Positions 35,163-43,220 of a stretch of 64,000 nucleotides of DNA are shown here, piece after piece. Origin of the DNA: Alphaproteobacteria bacterium (GTDB lineage: Bacteria; Pseudomonadota; Alphaproteobacteria; RF32; CAG-239); the NCBI GenBank assembly GCA_015062535.1, contig SUUK01000002.1:303049-367048 (forward strand). Reading direction: 5' to 3'. The notes beneath the pieces were generated by a model that ran no database searches, was not told where the DNA came from, and saw only the letters and a program-made list of their open reading frames with translations. The position numbers and the translations under genes were made by a program. Within the stretch, counting starts at the first letter, position 1. Each line of letters opens with the position of its first letter.

Positions 35163-35287
35163 AAATTTTAACAAAAAATAAAAACTGTTGTAGAAAAAAT
35201 GATATTAGGCTTGTATGTAATACAAATTAAGGTTAGTTTTTAATAAAATAGTTTTTAAGGTTTTTTATTTTAAGAAAGGATGACGAA

Positions 35288-36169
35288 ATGACAGCACCTT
35301 TGATGCCTAAGGCAACAGCCGTATGGTTGGTTGAAAATACAACATTAACATTTAAGCAAATTGCAGATTTTTGTGAACTTCATGAACTTGAAATTCAAGC
35401 AATTGCAGATGGTGATATTGCATATAATATTTTGGGCGTTAGTCCTATTTCTAATGGTCAGTTATCTAGAGAAGAAATTGCTAGATGTGAAGCTGATGAA
35501 AAAGCAAGCTTGGAAGCTTTGCCTTTAGAAAAAAATGTTAAAGAAAGAAATGCTAAAGCTAAAAGAGTTCTTTCTCCAACACAAAGAGCTGAAAAACCAA
35601 ATGCTATTTTATGGATTTTGAAGAATTGCCCTGAGGTTATTGATTCTCAAATTTGTAAACTTATTGGTACTACAAAGCCAACTATTAAATCTATTAGAGA
35701 AGGTACTCATAGCAACCAAGCTAACCTTCGTCCTGTAAACCCAATGGCTGTTGGACTTTGCTCTGAAAAAGAATTAGAAAAAGCTATGCGCATTTCTCAA
35801 GAACAAACAGAGTTAAAAGAAAATAAAGGTAAAAAGAAAAAAACAACTAAGGCTAAAAAAGCTCCAAAGGCTAAGAAAGAAAAAGTAGCTAAGGTTAAAA
35901 AAGAAGCTAAAAAGGAGAAAGCTCCAAAGGCTAAGAAAGAAAAAGTGGCTAAGGTTAAAAAAGAAGCTAAAAAGGAGAAGGCTCCAAAGGCAAAGAAAGA
36001 AACTAAAGCTAAAAAAGAGCCAAAGGCTAAGAAAGAAAAAGTAGCTAAGGTTAAAAAAGAAGCTAAAAAGGAGAAAGCTCCAAAGGCAAAGAAAGAAACT
36101 AAAGCTAAAAAAGAGCCAAAAGCAAAAAAAGAAACTAAGGCTAAAAAAGAAACTAAAGCTAAAAAGTAG
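35288..36169 (+). CDS. trcR: TrcR/DUF1013 cell-cycle regulator with Lys-rich repetitive tail
   Basis: Residues 1 to about 170 match the alphaproteobacterial DUF1013 family, named TrcR in Caulobacter (cell-cycle transcriptional regulator): PLMPKATAVWLVENTTLTFKQIADFC, LGVSPISNGQL and KPNAILWILKNCPEVIDSQICKLIGTTKPTIKSIREG, with two helix-turn-helix-like parts. The last 110 or so residues are an unusual histone H1-like extension of KAKKE, KAPKAKKEKV and AKVKKEAKKEK repeats. At DNA level a 60-bp unit recurs from about 35859, 35919 and 36030. Such tails bind DNA or RNA electrostatically. The gene is monocistronic with a strong terminator. Confidence 0.88.
   Translation: MTAPLMPKATAVWLVENTTLTFKQIADFCELHELEIQAIADGDIAYNILGVSPISNGQLSREEIARCEADEKASLEALPLEKNVKERNAKAKRVLSPTQRAEKPNAILWILKNCPEVIDSQICKLIGTTKPTIKSIREGTHSNQANLRPVNPMAVGLCSEKELEKAMRISQEQTELKENKGKKKKTTKAKKAPKAKKEKVAKVKKEAKKEKAPKAKKEKVAKVKKEAKKEKAPKAKKETKAKKEPKAKKEKVAKVKKEAKKEKAPKAKKETKAKKEPKAKKETKAKKETKAKK
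35859..36150 (+). repeat. Tandem repeats encoding the Lys/Ala tail of TrcR
   Basis: A 60-bp unit encoding about APKAKKEKVAKVKKEAKKEK appears at about 35859, 35919 and again near 36030, interspersed with shorter AKKE-encoding units. Copies are nearly identical, so length variation between strains is likely. Confidence 0.85.
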
Positions 36170-36185
36170 TATTGTTCTTTTTCAT

Positions 36186-36217
36186 TAAAAAGCTCTCCTT
36201 ATTTGGAGAGCTTTTTG
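36186..36217. terminator. Bidirectional terminator between trcR and the thioredoxin-like gene
   Basis: AAAAAGCTCTCC and GGAGAGCTTTTT form a perfect 12-bp stem with a short A/T loop, with T-runs in both directions. Confidence 0.9.
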
Positions 36218-36229
36218 TTTTATAACAGG

Positions 36230-36754
36230 TTATTTAGCTAGGTTTTGGATTTGTTTATATAGCTTTTTTGAACCCCAGTTTATTGAACCCTGAATAGTTG
36301 CTACTTTTTTGCCTGATTTATCCATTATAACGGTATATGGGGTTGAGCCAATTCCAAGCTTTAGTGATAGTGAATTATCGGTGTCACTATAAAATGGAAT
36401 TGATGGAGCTCCATATTTGGTTAAAAAAGTGCGCTCTGTTTTAAAGTCATCCCATTCTTTGGATGATGATACAAGCTTTATTGAGATGTTATCGTTTAGG
36501 GCTTTTTTATATAATTTTTCAAGGTCTTTCATTTCTTTTAAGCAAGGATAACAACTTTGTGACCAGAATACAAAAATTGTTAAATCTGATGAAGTGTCTT
36601 GTATTGGTGATGAGTTGTTGTTTTCATCAATAAGTGATACACTTGGCATTGGTACTGGATATTGCAAAACATACAATCCTTTGGGATGAGTGTATGAATG
36701 TGCTGGGTTTGCAAGTAGAGTTAAAATAAATAAAATTTTACAAAAGAGTTTCAT
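36230..36754 (-). CDS. TlpA-like exported thiol-disulfide oxidoreductase
   Basis: Periplasmic thioredoxin-fold protein of 174 residues. An N-terminal signal peptide (MKLFCKILFILTLLANPAHS) precedes a TlpA/ResA-type domain with the active site CYPC in FWSQSCYPCLKEMKDLEKLY and the cis-Pro segment GIGSTPYTVIMDKSGKKV. It probably reduces or exchanges disulfides in envelope proteins such as cytochrome c maturation substrates or Cys-rich secreted proteins. The start has no strong ribosome site. It converges with trcR across a shared terminator. Confidence 0.88.
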   Translation of the reverse strand: MKLFCKILFILTLLANPAHSYTHPKGLYVLQYPVPMPSVSLIDENNNSSPIQDTSSDLTIFVFWSQSCYPCLKEMKDLEKLYKKALNDNISIKLVSSSKEWDDFKTERTFLTKYGAPSIPFYSDTDNSLSLKLGIGSTPYTVIMDKSGKKVATIQGSINWGSKKLYKQIQNLAK

Positions 36755-36849
36755 TGCTTATTTCCTGTTAATTACTTTTAAATCTTTTTTTGTTATTGGT
36801 AAAGTTGATATAAGATCAAACTAGGTTTATTCAACATATAGGATAAAAA

Positions 36850-36984
36850 ATGAAATATTTAGTTAAATTTTTAATGATTTTTTCAGTATTTTTTTTGATG
36901 ATGTATGTGAGTGGTTGCGGAAGAATATCTCAAAATGTTCCTATTGAAGGAAGTGGATATCCACATTCATATCCAAGATATTAA
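36850..36984 (+). CDS. Very small lipoprotein, 44 aa
   Basis: Short open frame starting at ATG 36850 with AGGA a few bases upstream. It encodes a basic start, a hydrophobic stretch and the lipobox YVSGC with Cys at residue 23, then a 21-residue mature part rich in Gly, Pro, Ser and Tyr (GRISQNVPIEGSGYPHSYP). Small lipoproteins of this form (LptM-like) exist across Proteobacteria, often beside unrelated genes. It lies 29 bp before the vWA gene on the same strand and may be co-transcribed with the kinase-phosphatase triad. Confidence 0.7.
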   Translation: MKYLVKFLMIFSVFFLMMYVSGCGRISQNVPIEGSGYPHSYPRY

Positions 36985-37013
36985 ATATTTGATAGTAAAA
37001 GAGGACAGAGCTT

Positions 37014-37709
37014 ATGGATAACAATAATAATGATTTTTCTGATGAAATGATTCCTTATGTGGAATTTGCAGAAAATGCAAATGAAAGAACCCCTTGTATT
37101 TTGGTGCTTGATTGTTCAGGTTCTATGAGAGGTGAACCTATTAAACAATTAAATACAGGTTTAGAGGCATTAGAAAAAGAATTAAAAGAAGATATTGATG
37201 CTAGCTCAAGGGTTCAATTACTTGTTATTAAAGCTTATGGAAAAGATGATGCAGATGTATCTGCAGACTGGGTTGATGCAATGAACTTTAGTGCCCCAGT
37301 TATGGAAGCAAGTGGCTTATCACCAATTGGTAAAGCTATGGAACTTGCACTTCAAAAAATAGAAGAACAAAAGTGCTTGTATGACAGCTGTGGTGTTACT
37401 TCAAAAAGACCTTGGATATTTTTGATTAGTGATGGTGAGCCAACAGATTATGGTTGGGAACTTGCTGCAGAAAAATGTAGAATAGCACAACAAAATAAAA
37501 AAGTGGTAGTTCATGCTGTTGGAACTCAAGGTGCAAATTTAGAAAAACTTGCAAAGTTTTCGATTATGGCACCTAAAAGACTTAGTGGGTTGAAGTTTAC
37601 CGAATTTTTCTTGTGGTTATCAAGAAGTGTATCTTGTATTTCAAGAGCTGCACCAAATATGCCAGACATTTTAGATGATATTGAGGGCTGGCATGAAGAA
37701 AACGCTTGA
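37014..37709 (+). CDS. terY: TerY-like von Willebrand factor A protein
   Basis: vWA-domain protein of 231 residues. The MIDAS metal site is intact: DCSGSM at 33-38, SGLSPIGKAM, and ISDGEPTDYG near 136-145. The length and motifs match TerY-type proteins. It is the first gene of a three-gene, translationally coupled cassette with a PP2C phosphatase and a protein kinase, the layout known as the TerY-P triad (vWA, PP2C, kinase) in Ter-linked stress systems. Here no TerC, TerD or TerZ gene is visible nearby. The vWA part probably binds a partner in a Mg-dependent manner. Confidence 0.9.
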   Translation: MDNNNNDFSDEMIPYVEFAENANERTPCILVLDCSGSMRGEPIKQLNTGLEALEKELKEDIDASSRVQLLVIKAYGKDDADVSADWVDAMNFSAPVMEASGLSPIGKAMELALQKIEEQKCLYDSCGVTSKRPWIFLISDGEPTDYGWELAAEKCRIAQQNKKVVVHAVGTQGANLEKLAKFSIMAPKRLSGLKFTEFFLWLSRSVSCISRAAPNMPDILDDIEGWHEENA

Positions 37710-38445
37710 TAGCATTAGGGTTATTGCAACCAAAATTACAGGAAGTCTTCATCTTGCTAAAAATACACCTTGCCAAGATTTTTATAGTTATGCATGTAGT
37801 GGCAATAAATTAGTTGCGGTAGTTAGTGATGGTGCAGGCTCTGCTAAATATGGTAAGATTGGTGCAAAAATTGTTTGTGAAACTTTGGTAAATGTGCTTA
37901 TTAATACCCCATATAAAGATGTTGAAACAGGGGTTAAAAAAGCAATAGAAATTGCTCGCTCAAAGCTTATTATTCATAGACTTAATAAGAGCAAATCAGA
38001 AAAAGAAATATTAAATTTTTCGGCAACTGTTGTTGGGGCTTTTTATCATAAAAACAGGGGAATGTTTTTCCATATTGGAGATGGAGCAGGGGTTGCTCTT
38101 TATTTAGATGGCAAAGCAATTGATTATACAATATCAAGACCTCATAATGGCAGTTATTCTTGTGAAACATTTTTTTATACAATGAATAATTGGGAAAAAA
38201 ATTTGCGATTTACAACAATAGATAAAGCATCTTCGTTGTTTTTGATGACAGATGGTGTTACTGGGTTTGCTTTGAGTTCTGATATGGCAAGATTAAAGTG
38301 TGGTTTTATAGAGCCAATAAATAGTTATTTACAAAAAGAAGAAAATAAAACAAAAGCCTTAAAAGCTCTTAATAATACTCTTGATACAGAAAAAGCAAGA
38401 AAGCTAAATTCTGATGATAAAACTTTTTTGTGGGTAGGTCTTTGA
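37693..38445 (+). CDS. PP2C-type protein phosphatase of the triad
   Basis: PP2C-family Ser/Thr phosphatase of 250 residues. Metal and catalytic motifs: VVSDGAGSAKYGKIGA, HIGDGAGVALY, LFLMTDGVTGF and SDDKTFLWVGL at the very end. The start at 37693 follows GAGGG at 37683-37687; a start six codons upstream has no ribosome site. It overlaps the end of the vWA gene by 17 nt and its stop overlaps the kinase start (TGATG), so all three are translated together. It is expected to counteract the kinase, dephosphorylating it or shared targets. Confidence 0.9.
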   Translation: MKKTLDSIRVIATKITGSLHLAKNTPCQDFYSYACSGNKLVAVVSDGAGSAKYGKIGAKIVCETLVNVLINTPYKDVETGVKKAIEIARSKLIIHRLNKSKSEKEILNFSATVVGAFYHKNRGMFFHIGDGAGVALYLDGKAIDYTISRPHNGSYSCETFFYTMNNWEKNLRFTTIDKASSLFLMTDGVTGFALSSDMARLKCGFIEPINSYLQKEENKTKALKALNNTLDTEKARKLNSDDKTFLWVGL

Positions 38446-39902
38446 TGAGTGATGATGTTGTAAAACAATATAATGCGATATACAAAGATAGAAGTTTTGA
38501 AAGACTAACTCTTGGCAATCTTTTAAATAAAGGTGGTGCTGCGGGTAAAATTTATGAGATTGTTGGTAAGCCTAAAAAAGTTGCAAAGATTTTTCATGAA
38601 AGACAAAAGAGTAATACGAATCGCCTAAAGCTTGAAGCAATGGTCGTTAATAACCCTAATATTCCAAGTGTTGAGGCAAAAGGTGTAGAATATGTGCAAA
38701 TAGCATGGCCAGAGGCTATACTTGAAGATGATGAAGGATATTGTGTTGGTTATTTAATGCCATTTATTGATACAAATGCTGCAGTATCTTTAGACCATTT
38801 GATGCAAAGTGCAGTTAGAAGCAAACTTGGTTTGAGTGATAAATATGAATATCGAGTAATGGCGGCATATAATGTGGCGTTGATGGTAGCATCTTTGCAT
38901 AGATATGGGCACTATATTATTGACTTAAAACCATCAAATGTATCGATATATAAAAAGACAATGACAGTTGCAATGTTTGACTGTGATGGTTTTTCAATTA
39001 GAGGTGAGGAAGCAAGATTTCCTGCAGAATTTGTTAGTGAAGAATATATCTATCCAGAAGGGATGAGTCAAACTCCTTTTGATATGGGTGAAGAGCAAGA
39101 CAAATTTGCTTTGGCAGTGATTATTTTTAAGCTTTTAAATAATGGTATTCACCCATTTTCTGGAGTGGTTAAGAAAAATGCAGATAGCACTCTTTCTATT
39201 CAAGAAAGAATTGAAGCAAATCATTATGCTTATGGTATGTGGGGAGATAGCTATCAAGGTCCTCACCCATATAGTACTCATACATTTTTACCTCAGTCTA
39301 CACTAAAATTATTTGACAGAGCTTTTGTTAAAGGTCAGACAAGACCAACAGCAGAAGAATGGCAAGCAGAATTAGACTTTTTATTAAAGAATGCTAAGAG
39401 ATGTAAGAAGAATCCAAATCACGTTTATTTTACAAATAAAGGATGCGGATTGTGTGTTGCAGATGAAAAATTAAAAGTAAACTTAAAAAGCATTCAGGAG
39501 AAAAAAGCTGAGCCTAAAAAAATTAGAGGTTTTGAAGTAAATAAATTATCTTTAGAAAACTTAGAAAAAGATAAATTACAACATTTTTTGAATGAGAAAA
39601 AAGCAAGACAGATTACTTATTTTTCGATAATGTTTTATAGTATATTTATGACATTTTGGCCAAGAATTATGTATGGGCTAAAAGATGACTTAAAACAAAT
39701 AGGAGTTTCGATTCAGCTAATTGTGTATATCTTGTTTCTTCAGTTGCTTCATTTTGTGGTTAAAAGATTTAAGAGAGTTTTGGTTAAAAGGGTGGGAAGT
39801 CTTACAATAAGTGCCCTTATTACATATACTTATTGTTGCATTATAGTTGCTATTTGTCTTGGAAATGATATTGAGTGGTCAAGGTTGTTTAGACCATTCT
39901 AG
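38445..39902 (+). CDS. Membrane-anchored Ser/Thr protein kinase (YegI-like) of the triad
   Basis: Protein kinase-like domain over residues 1 to about 310: glycine loop LLNKGGAAGKIYEI, the ATP-binding Lys in KVAKIF, catalytic loop IIDLKPSN near 158-165 and the Mg motif DCDGF near 179. The kinase fold is followed by RCKKNPNHVYFTNKGCGLC, which looks like a small Zn-ribbon (C-H-C-C) as in YegI-type kinases, then a charged linker and three predicted membrane helices in the last 100 residues. The enzyme would thus sit on the inner membrane with its kinase domain in the cytoplasm. The start overlaps the PP2C stop by one base. Active-site residues look intact. Confidence 0.9.
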   Translation: MSDDVVKQYNAIYKDRSFERLTLGNLLNKGGAAGKIYEIVGKPKKVAKIFHERQKSNTNRLKLEAMVVNNPNIPSVEAKGVEYVQIAWPEAILEDDEGYCVGYLMPFIDTNAAVSLDHLMQSAVRSKLGLSDKYEYRVMAAYNVALMVASLHRYGHYIIDLKPSNVSIYKKTMTVAMFDCDGFSIRGEEARFPAEFVSEEYIYPEGMSQTPFDMGEEQDKFALAVIIFKLLNNGIHPFSGVVKKNADSTLSIQERIEANHYAYGMWGDSYQGPHPYSTHTFLPQSTLKLFDRAFVKGQTRPTAEEWQAELDFLLKNAKRCKKNPNHVYFTNKGCGLCVADEKLKVNLKSIQEKKAEPKKIRGFEVNKLSLENLEKDKLQHFLNEKKARQITYFSIMFYSIFMTFWPRIMYGLKDDLKQIGVSIQLIVYILFLQLLHFVVKRFKRVLVKRVGSLTISALITYTYCCIIVAICLGNDIEWSRLFRPF

Positions 39903-40009
39903 TTAATAGTATCCTTAAGGAAACTATGGGCGATAAAAGTACCTACTTTTCAATTAAAAAAAATATGCTATAAATATTCTATTATTGATTTTTAGGTGAG
40001 GAAAAAATA

Positions 40010-41401
40010 GTGATTAATTTAGAAAATATCGTTATTTCTGGTAAAGAAGTTTGCCCAATTATTGAGGGTGGAAAAGGTATTAATGCAACAAATGGTACAA
40101 GCAGTGGTCATTTTGCAAAAGAAGGCTGTGTTGGTACTATTTCACTTGTTAGTGCGGATTATTATGATGAAAATGGTAATCCAGTTTTGGAACGTTCAAA
40201 TCGATTAAAACGTCAAGAGCGTCATGAAGATTTGATTAAAGGCGCTATTAAAGGTGGTATTAAACAAGCAGAAATCGCGCATGAAATTGCAGGAAATAAT
40301 GGTCGTATTCACGTTAATGAATTATGGGAATTAACTGATTCTGAAACTGTTATTAGAGAAGTTTTAAAAGGTGCAAAAGGGCTTATCCATGGTGTGACAT
40401 GTGGCGCAGGTCTTCCTTATAAATTAGGTGAAATTGCATCAGAAAATGGTGTTTACTATTATCCTATTGTTTCTTCTTCTAGAGCTTTGATGATTTTATG
40501 GAAGAGGGCATATTCTAAGTATAGTGAGTTTTTGGGTGGTGTTGTATATGAAGACCCATGGCTTGCCGGTGGTCATAATGGCTTGTCTAATGCAGAAAAT
40601 CCAAATGAACCACAAGATCCTTATGATAGAATAAAAGACTTAAGAGCCACAATGAATAAACTTGGTTTAGAAAATATTCCAGTTATTATTGCAGGTGGTG
40701 TATGGTGCTTAAAAGAATGGGAAAAATATATTGGTAATCCTGAAATTGGTAAAGTTGCTTTTCAATTTGGTACTCGTCCTATGATTACAAAAGAAAGTCC
40801 AATTAGTCCAGCGTGGCAAAAGGTTATGATGAATGCAAAACCTGGTGATGTTGCGCTACAACTCTTTAGTCCAACTGGTTTTTATTCTTCAGCTATTAAG
40901 AATAAATTTTTACTTCGCTTGATGGAAAGAAAAGAGGGCGAAATTAAATTTGTAAGAGAAAAAACTGAAGAGTATGATACAGAACTTGCACTTAGCCCTG
41001 TTAAGGCTGTTTATATTAAAAGAGATGATTTAGTAAAAGCTAATAATCAAATGGCAAAAGGATATACTGTTATCCAAGAAACTCCAGACGAAACAGTGGT
41101 ATTTTTAAGCCCTAATGAATGGAGTCAAATGAAAGAAGATAGAGTTAAATGTATGGGATGTTTATCTCAATGTCAATTTTCTTCTTGGTCTGGTGCAACA
41201 GGTACAACAGGCAAAATTCCTGACCCTAGAACTTATTGTATTCATAAAACATTAGTTGATATTGGTCATGGTGGCAATGTTGATGACAATTTGTTGTTTG
41301 CAGGTCATCAAGTTTATAGATTTGCAAGTGATCCGTTGTATGCAAATGGCTATGTGCCAACAACAAAAGAGCTTATTGAAGCTATTAAAGCTGGAAGATA
41401 A
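40010..41401 (+). CDS. Nitronate monooxygenase-family flavoprotein
   Basis: FMN-binding TIM-barrel protein of the nitronate monooxygenase / 2-nitropropane dioxygenase family, 463 residues. Visible features: the N-terminal VISGKEVCPIIEGGKGINATN, GVTCGAGLPYKLGEIASENG, PVIIAGGVW and FQFGTRPMITKES, which fit the FMN phosphate region. It is longer than typical NMOs: after the barrel comes a region containing CMGCLSQC near 381-388 and a Cys in DPRTYCIH, which may hold metal or an Fe-S cluster (inference). The start is GTG, with AGGTGAGG just upstream. The physiological substrate is unknown. It is monocistronic with a terminator. Confidence 0.88.
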   Translation: MINLENIVISGKEVCPIIEGGKGINATNGTSSGHFAKEGCVGTISLVSADYYDENGNPVLERSNRLKRQERHEDLIKGAIKGGIKQAEIAHEIAGNNGRIHVNELWELTDSETVIREVLKGAKGLIHGVTCGAGLPYKLGEIASENGVYYYPIVSSSRALMILWKRAYSKYSEFLGGVVYEDPWLAGGHNGLSNAENPNEPQDPYDRIKDLRATMNKLGLENIPVIIAGGVWCLKEWEKYIGNPEIGKVAFQFGTRPMITKESPISPAWQKVMMNAKPGDVALQLFSPTGFYSSAIKNKFLLRLMERKEGEIKFVREKTEEYDTELALSPVKAVYIKRDDLVKANNQMAKGYTVIQETPDETVVFLSPNEWSQMKEDRVKCMGCLSQCQFSSWSGATGTTGKIPDPRTYCIHKTLVDIGHGGNVDDNLLFAGHQVYRFASDPLYANGYVPTTKELIEAIKAGR

Positions 41402-41423
41402 GTTTTTTATAAATAAACAAATT

Positions 41424-41451
41424 AAAGCGAGATTAGTCTCGCTTTTTTTTT
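41424..41451 (+). terminator. Intrinsic terminator after the NMO-family gene
   Basis: AAAGCGAG and CTCGCTTT form a stem around ATTAGT, followed by a run of at least eight T. Confidence 0.9.
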
Positions 41452-41518
41452 GTTTGACTAAATAGGGGGAGTAAATATAATTTATAAAGAAGTTTTACTT
41501 AAAAAAAAGGATATAACA

Positions 41519-42604
41519 ATGAGCAATATAGAAGAAAAATTATGTAAATTGATATCTTTTAAGACAGATAATAATAAAGATGAGATAGCCAAAATAGTTA
41601 GCTATATTGCAAATATCTTTGATAGGCATAATGTAGTTTATGAAGTTATAAAAAATAATGATGGTAGAGAAAATATTGTGGCGCTTGTTGGGGGTAAAAG
41701 TTTTAGAAATTTAGATGATGCTATTTTGCTTTCGGGGCATTTAGATGTTGTTGGCGCTATAGATGAGATGTTTGAGCCCAAAGTTCAAAATGGAAAAGTT
41801 TTTGGAAGAGGCTCTGTTGATATGAAGGGATTTATTGCAGTTGTTTTGGCATCTATTGATGAATTAAAACAACTTAATAAGCCAATTGTATTAGCATTTA
41901 GCTCTGATGAGGAAACTAGTGTTAATGGTGTTAAAAGTATACTAAAATTTTTTGATGAAAATAAAATAAAGTTTGTTGGAGGAATTGTTGGTGAGCCAAC
42001 TAATTTTAAGATAGGTTTAGCAAATAGAGGATACTTGTGTGCAAGGTTTAATATAAAAGGAAAAGCAGTTCACTCAAGTGTAAATAAAAATGGAATTAAT
42101 GCTGTTGAGATTATGGCAAAGTTATGGCAAAAAATATTTGAGCTTAATGATAGTTTTTATGACAATGGTGCAACACTTAATGTCGGAAAGATAAAATGCA
42201 ATAATGAAGTAAATGTTGTAGCAGATAGGGGAGATTTTTTATTTGAAATAAGATATGATGGTGAACATAAAAAGGATATTATTCTTCAAAGTATTTTAAG
42301 ACAAAGAGAAAAGCTTGAAGACGAATATAAAGGCTTAGAAATAAAATATGAGAAGATGCTTGAAATTTTATCATTTAAAAATGATGGTAAAAGTGATTTT
42401 GCTAAAAAAATTATAGAAAAAACAAATGGAGATATAAGAAATTTACCTTATGCAACAGAGGCAGGTTTTTACCAAAATTATGGAATTGATGTTGTTTTGT
42501 TTGGAGCAGGATTAGATGAGCTTTGCCATACAAAAAATGAGGCGATTTTATTAAGTGATTTAGATAAATATAAAGATGTTTTGTTAAAAATTTTGACTGA
42601 TTAA
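41519..42604 (+). CDS. M20-family deacetylase, acetylornithine deacetylase-like
   Basis: Zinc hydrolase of the M20 family, 361 residues. Motifs: SGHLDVVGAIDEMFEP, FGRGSVDMKGF, the Glu pair in FSSDEETSVNG, VGEPTNFKIGLANRG and the dimer-domain His in GKAVHSSVNKNG. This fits ArgE-type acetylornithine deacetylases better than DapE, but no arginine gene is adjacent, so the substrate is open. It shares the same layout with the M20 gene at 30977, suggesting old paralogues. The start at 41519 follows AAGGATATAACA with weak ribosome-site similarity. Confidence 0.88.
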   Translation: MSNIEEKLCKLISFKTDNNKDEIAKIVSYIANIFDRHNVVYEVIKNNDGRENIVALVGGKSFRNLDDAILLSGHLDVVGAIDEMFEPKVQNGKVFGRGSVDMKGFIAVVLASIDELKQLNKPIVLAFSSDEETSVNGVKSILKFFDENKIKFVGGIVGEPTNFKIGLANRGYLCARFNIKGKAVHSSVNKNGINAVEIMAKLWQKIFELNDSFYDNGATLNVGKIKCNNEVNVVADRGDFLFEIRYDGEHKKDIILQSILRQREKLEDEYKGLEIKYEKMLEILSFKNDGKSDFAKKIIEKTNGDIRNLPYATEAGFYQNYGIDVVLFGAGLDELCHTKNEAILLSDLDKYKDVLLKILTD

Positions 42605-42628
42605 AATCTTGTTAAGGCGTTTAAATAA

Positions 42629-42656
42629 TTGACTTTTAGATTTTTTAATATATTTT
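42629..42656 (+). promoter_or_regulatory. Promoter of the 156-aa membrane orphan
   Basis: TTGACT (42629-42634) and TATTTT (42651-42656) with a 16-nt spacer. The leader to the ATG at 42692 would be about 30 nt, A/T-rich and without a Shine-Dalgarno sequence. Confidence 0.45.
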
Positions 42657-42691
42657 TTGAGCTAGAAAATGTATTATTTAATCTAATTAGT

Positions 42692-43162
42692 ATGAATTAC
42701 AAAGTTATTAAGCAGATTTACTACACAGCTCTTGTTATAATTTGGGTTGTGTGTGTTGGTTTTTGTGTTAAAGAGTGTAGAGTTTCTCCTTACAACGTTG
42801 TTGAACAGGAATTGCAGTATGATGATGTTTATCATCTTTATTATGTGATGAATGGTGATGAGCGTTTTGTTGTAGAGACGTTTTCTTGTCCTCGTGTTGG
42901 TAATAGCTCTGAAAAGACAAGGCGAATGTTTGTCGGTAAAAAGGTTTGTTCTTTTTATTGGAAGGATGAATTTAAGGTTTATCCTAAGGAGGAGATGAAA
43001 GATCTTTATTTTAACATAAAAACAAATTCCTGCGGGATTATTTTTGGTTTTGGTTTTGGTGCAACTTTTTTTGTTATGCTTTTTTATTCATTTTATTTAA
43101 TATCTGAAGATAAAAAAAAGACGTCAAAACAGAAGTTAGATAAAATCATGAATGAGCCGTGA
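42692..43162 (+). CDS. Orphan two-span membrane protein, 156 aa
   Basis: Unrecognised. Two hydrophobic segments, about residues 8-24 (YYTALVIIWVVCVGFCV) and 111-132 (GIIFGFGFGATFFVMLFYSFY), enclose an extracytoplasmic domain of about 85 residues containing several Cys (KECRV, ETFSCPRVG, KKVCSFYW). The C-terminus is Lys-rich and cytoplasmic. The start at 42692 was preferred because a promoter overlaps the longer frame upstream. There is no Shine-Dalgarno sequence, as with the other orphans in this window. A terminator shared with the convergent VTT gene follows. Confidence 0.7.
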   Translation: MNYKVIKQIYYTALVIIWVVCVGFCVKECRVSPYNVVEQELQYDDVYHLYYVMNGDERFVVETFSCPRVGNSSEKTRRMFVGKKVCSFYWKDEFKVYPKEEMKDLYFNIKTNSCGIIFGFGFGATFFVMLFYSFYLISEDKKKTSKQKLDKIMNEP

Positions 43163-43181
43163 CAGGAACATGATTGTTAAA

Positions 43182-43209
43182 AAAAACTCCTCTTTATGAG
43201 GAGTTTTTT
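43182..43209. terminator. Bidirectional terminator between convergent genes
   Basis: AAAAACTCCTC and GAGGAGTTTTTT form a long symmetric stem with the loop TTTAT, placed between the membrane orphan and the VTT-domain gene. Confidence 0.9.
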
Positions 43210-43220
43210 GTTGTTTTCTT

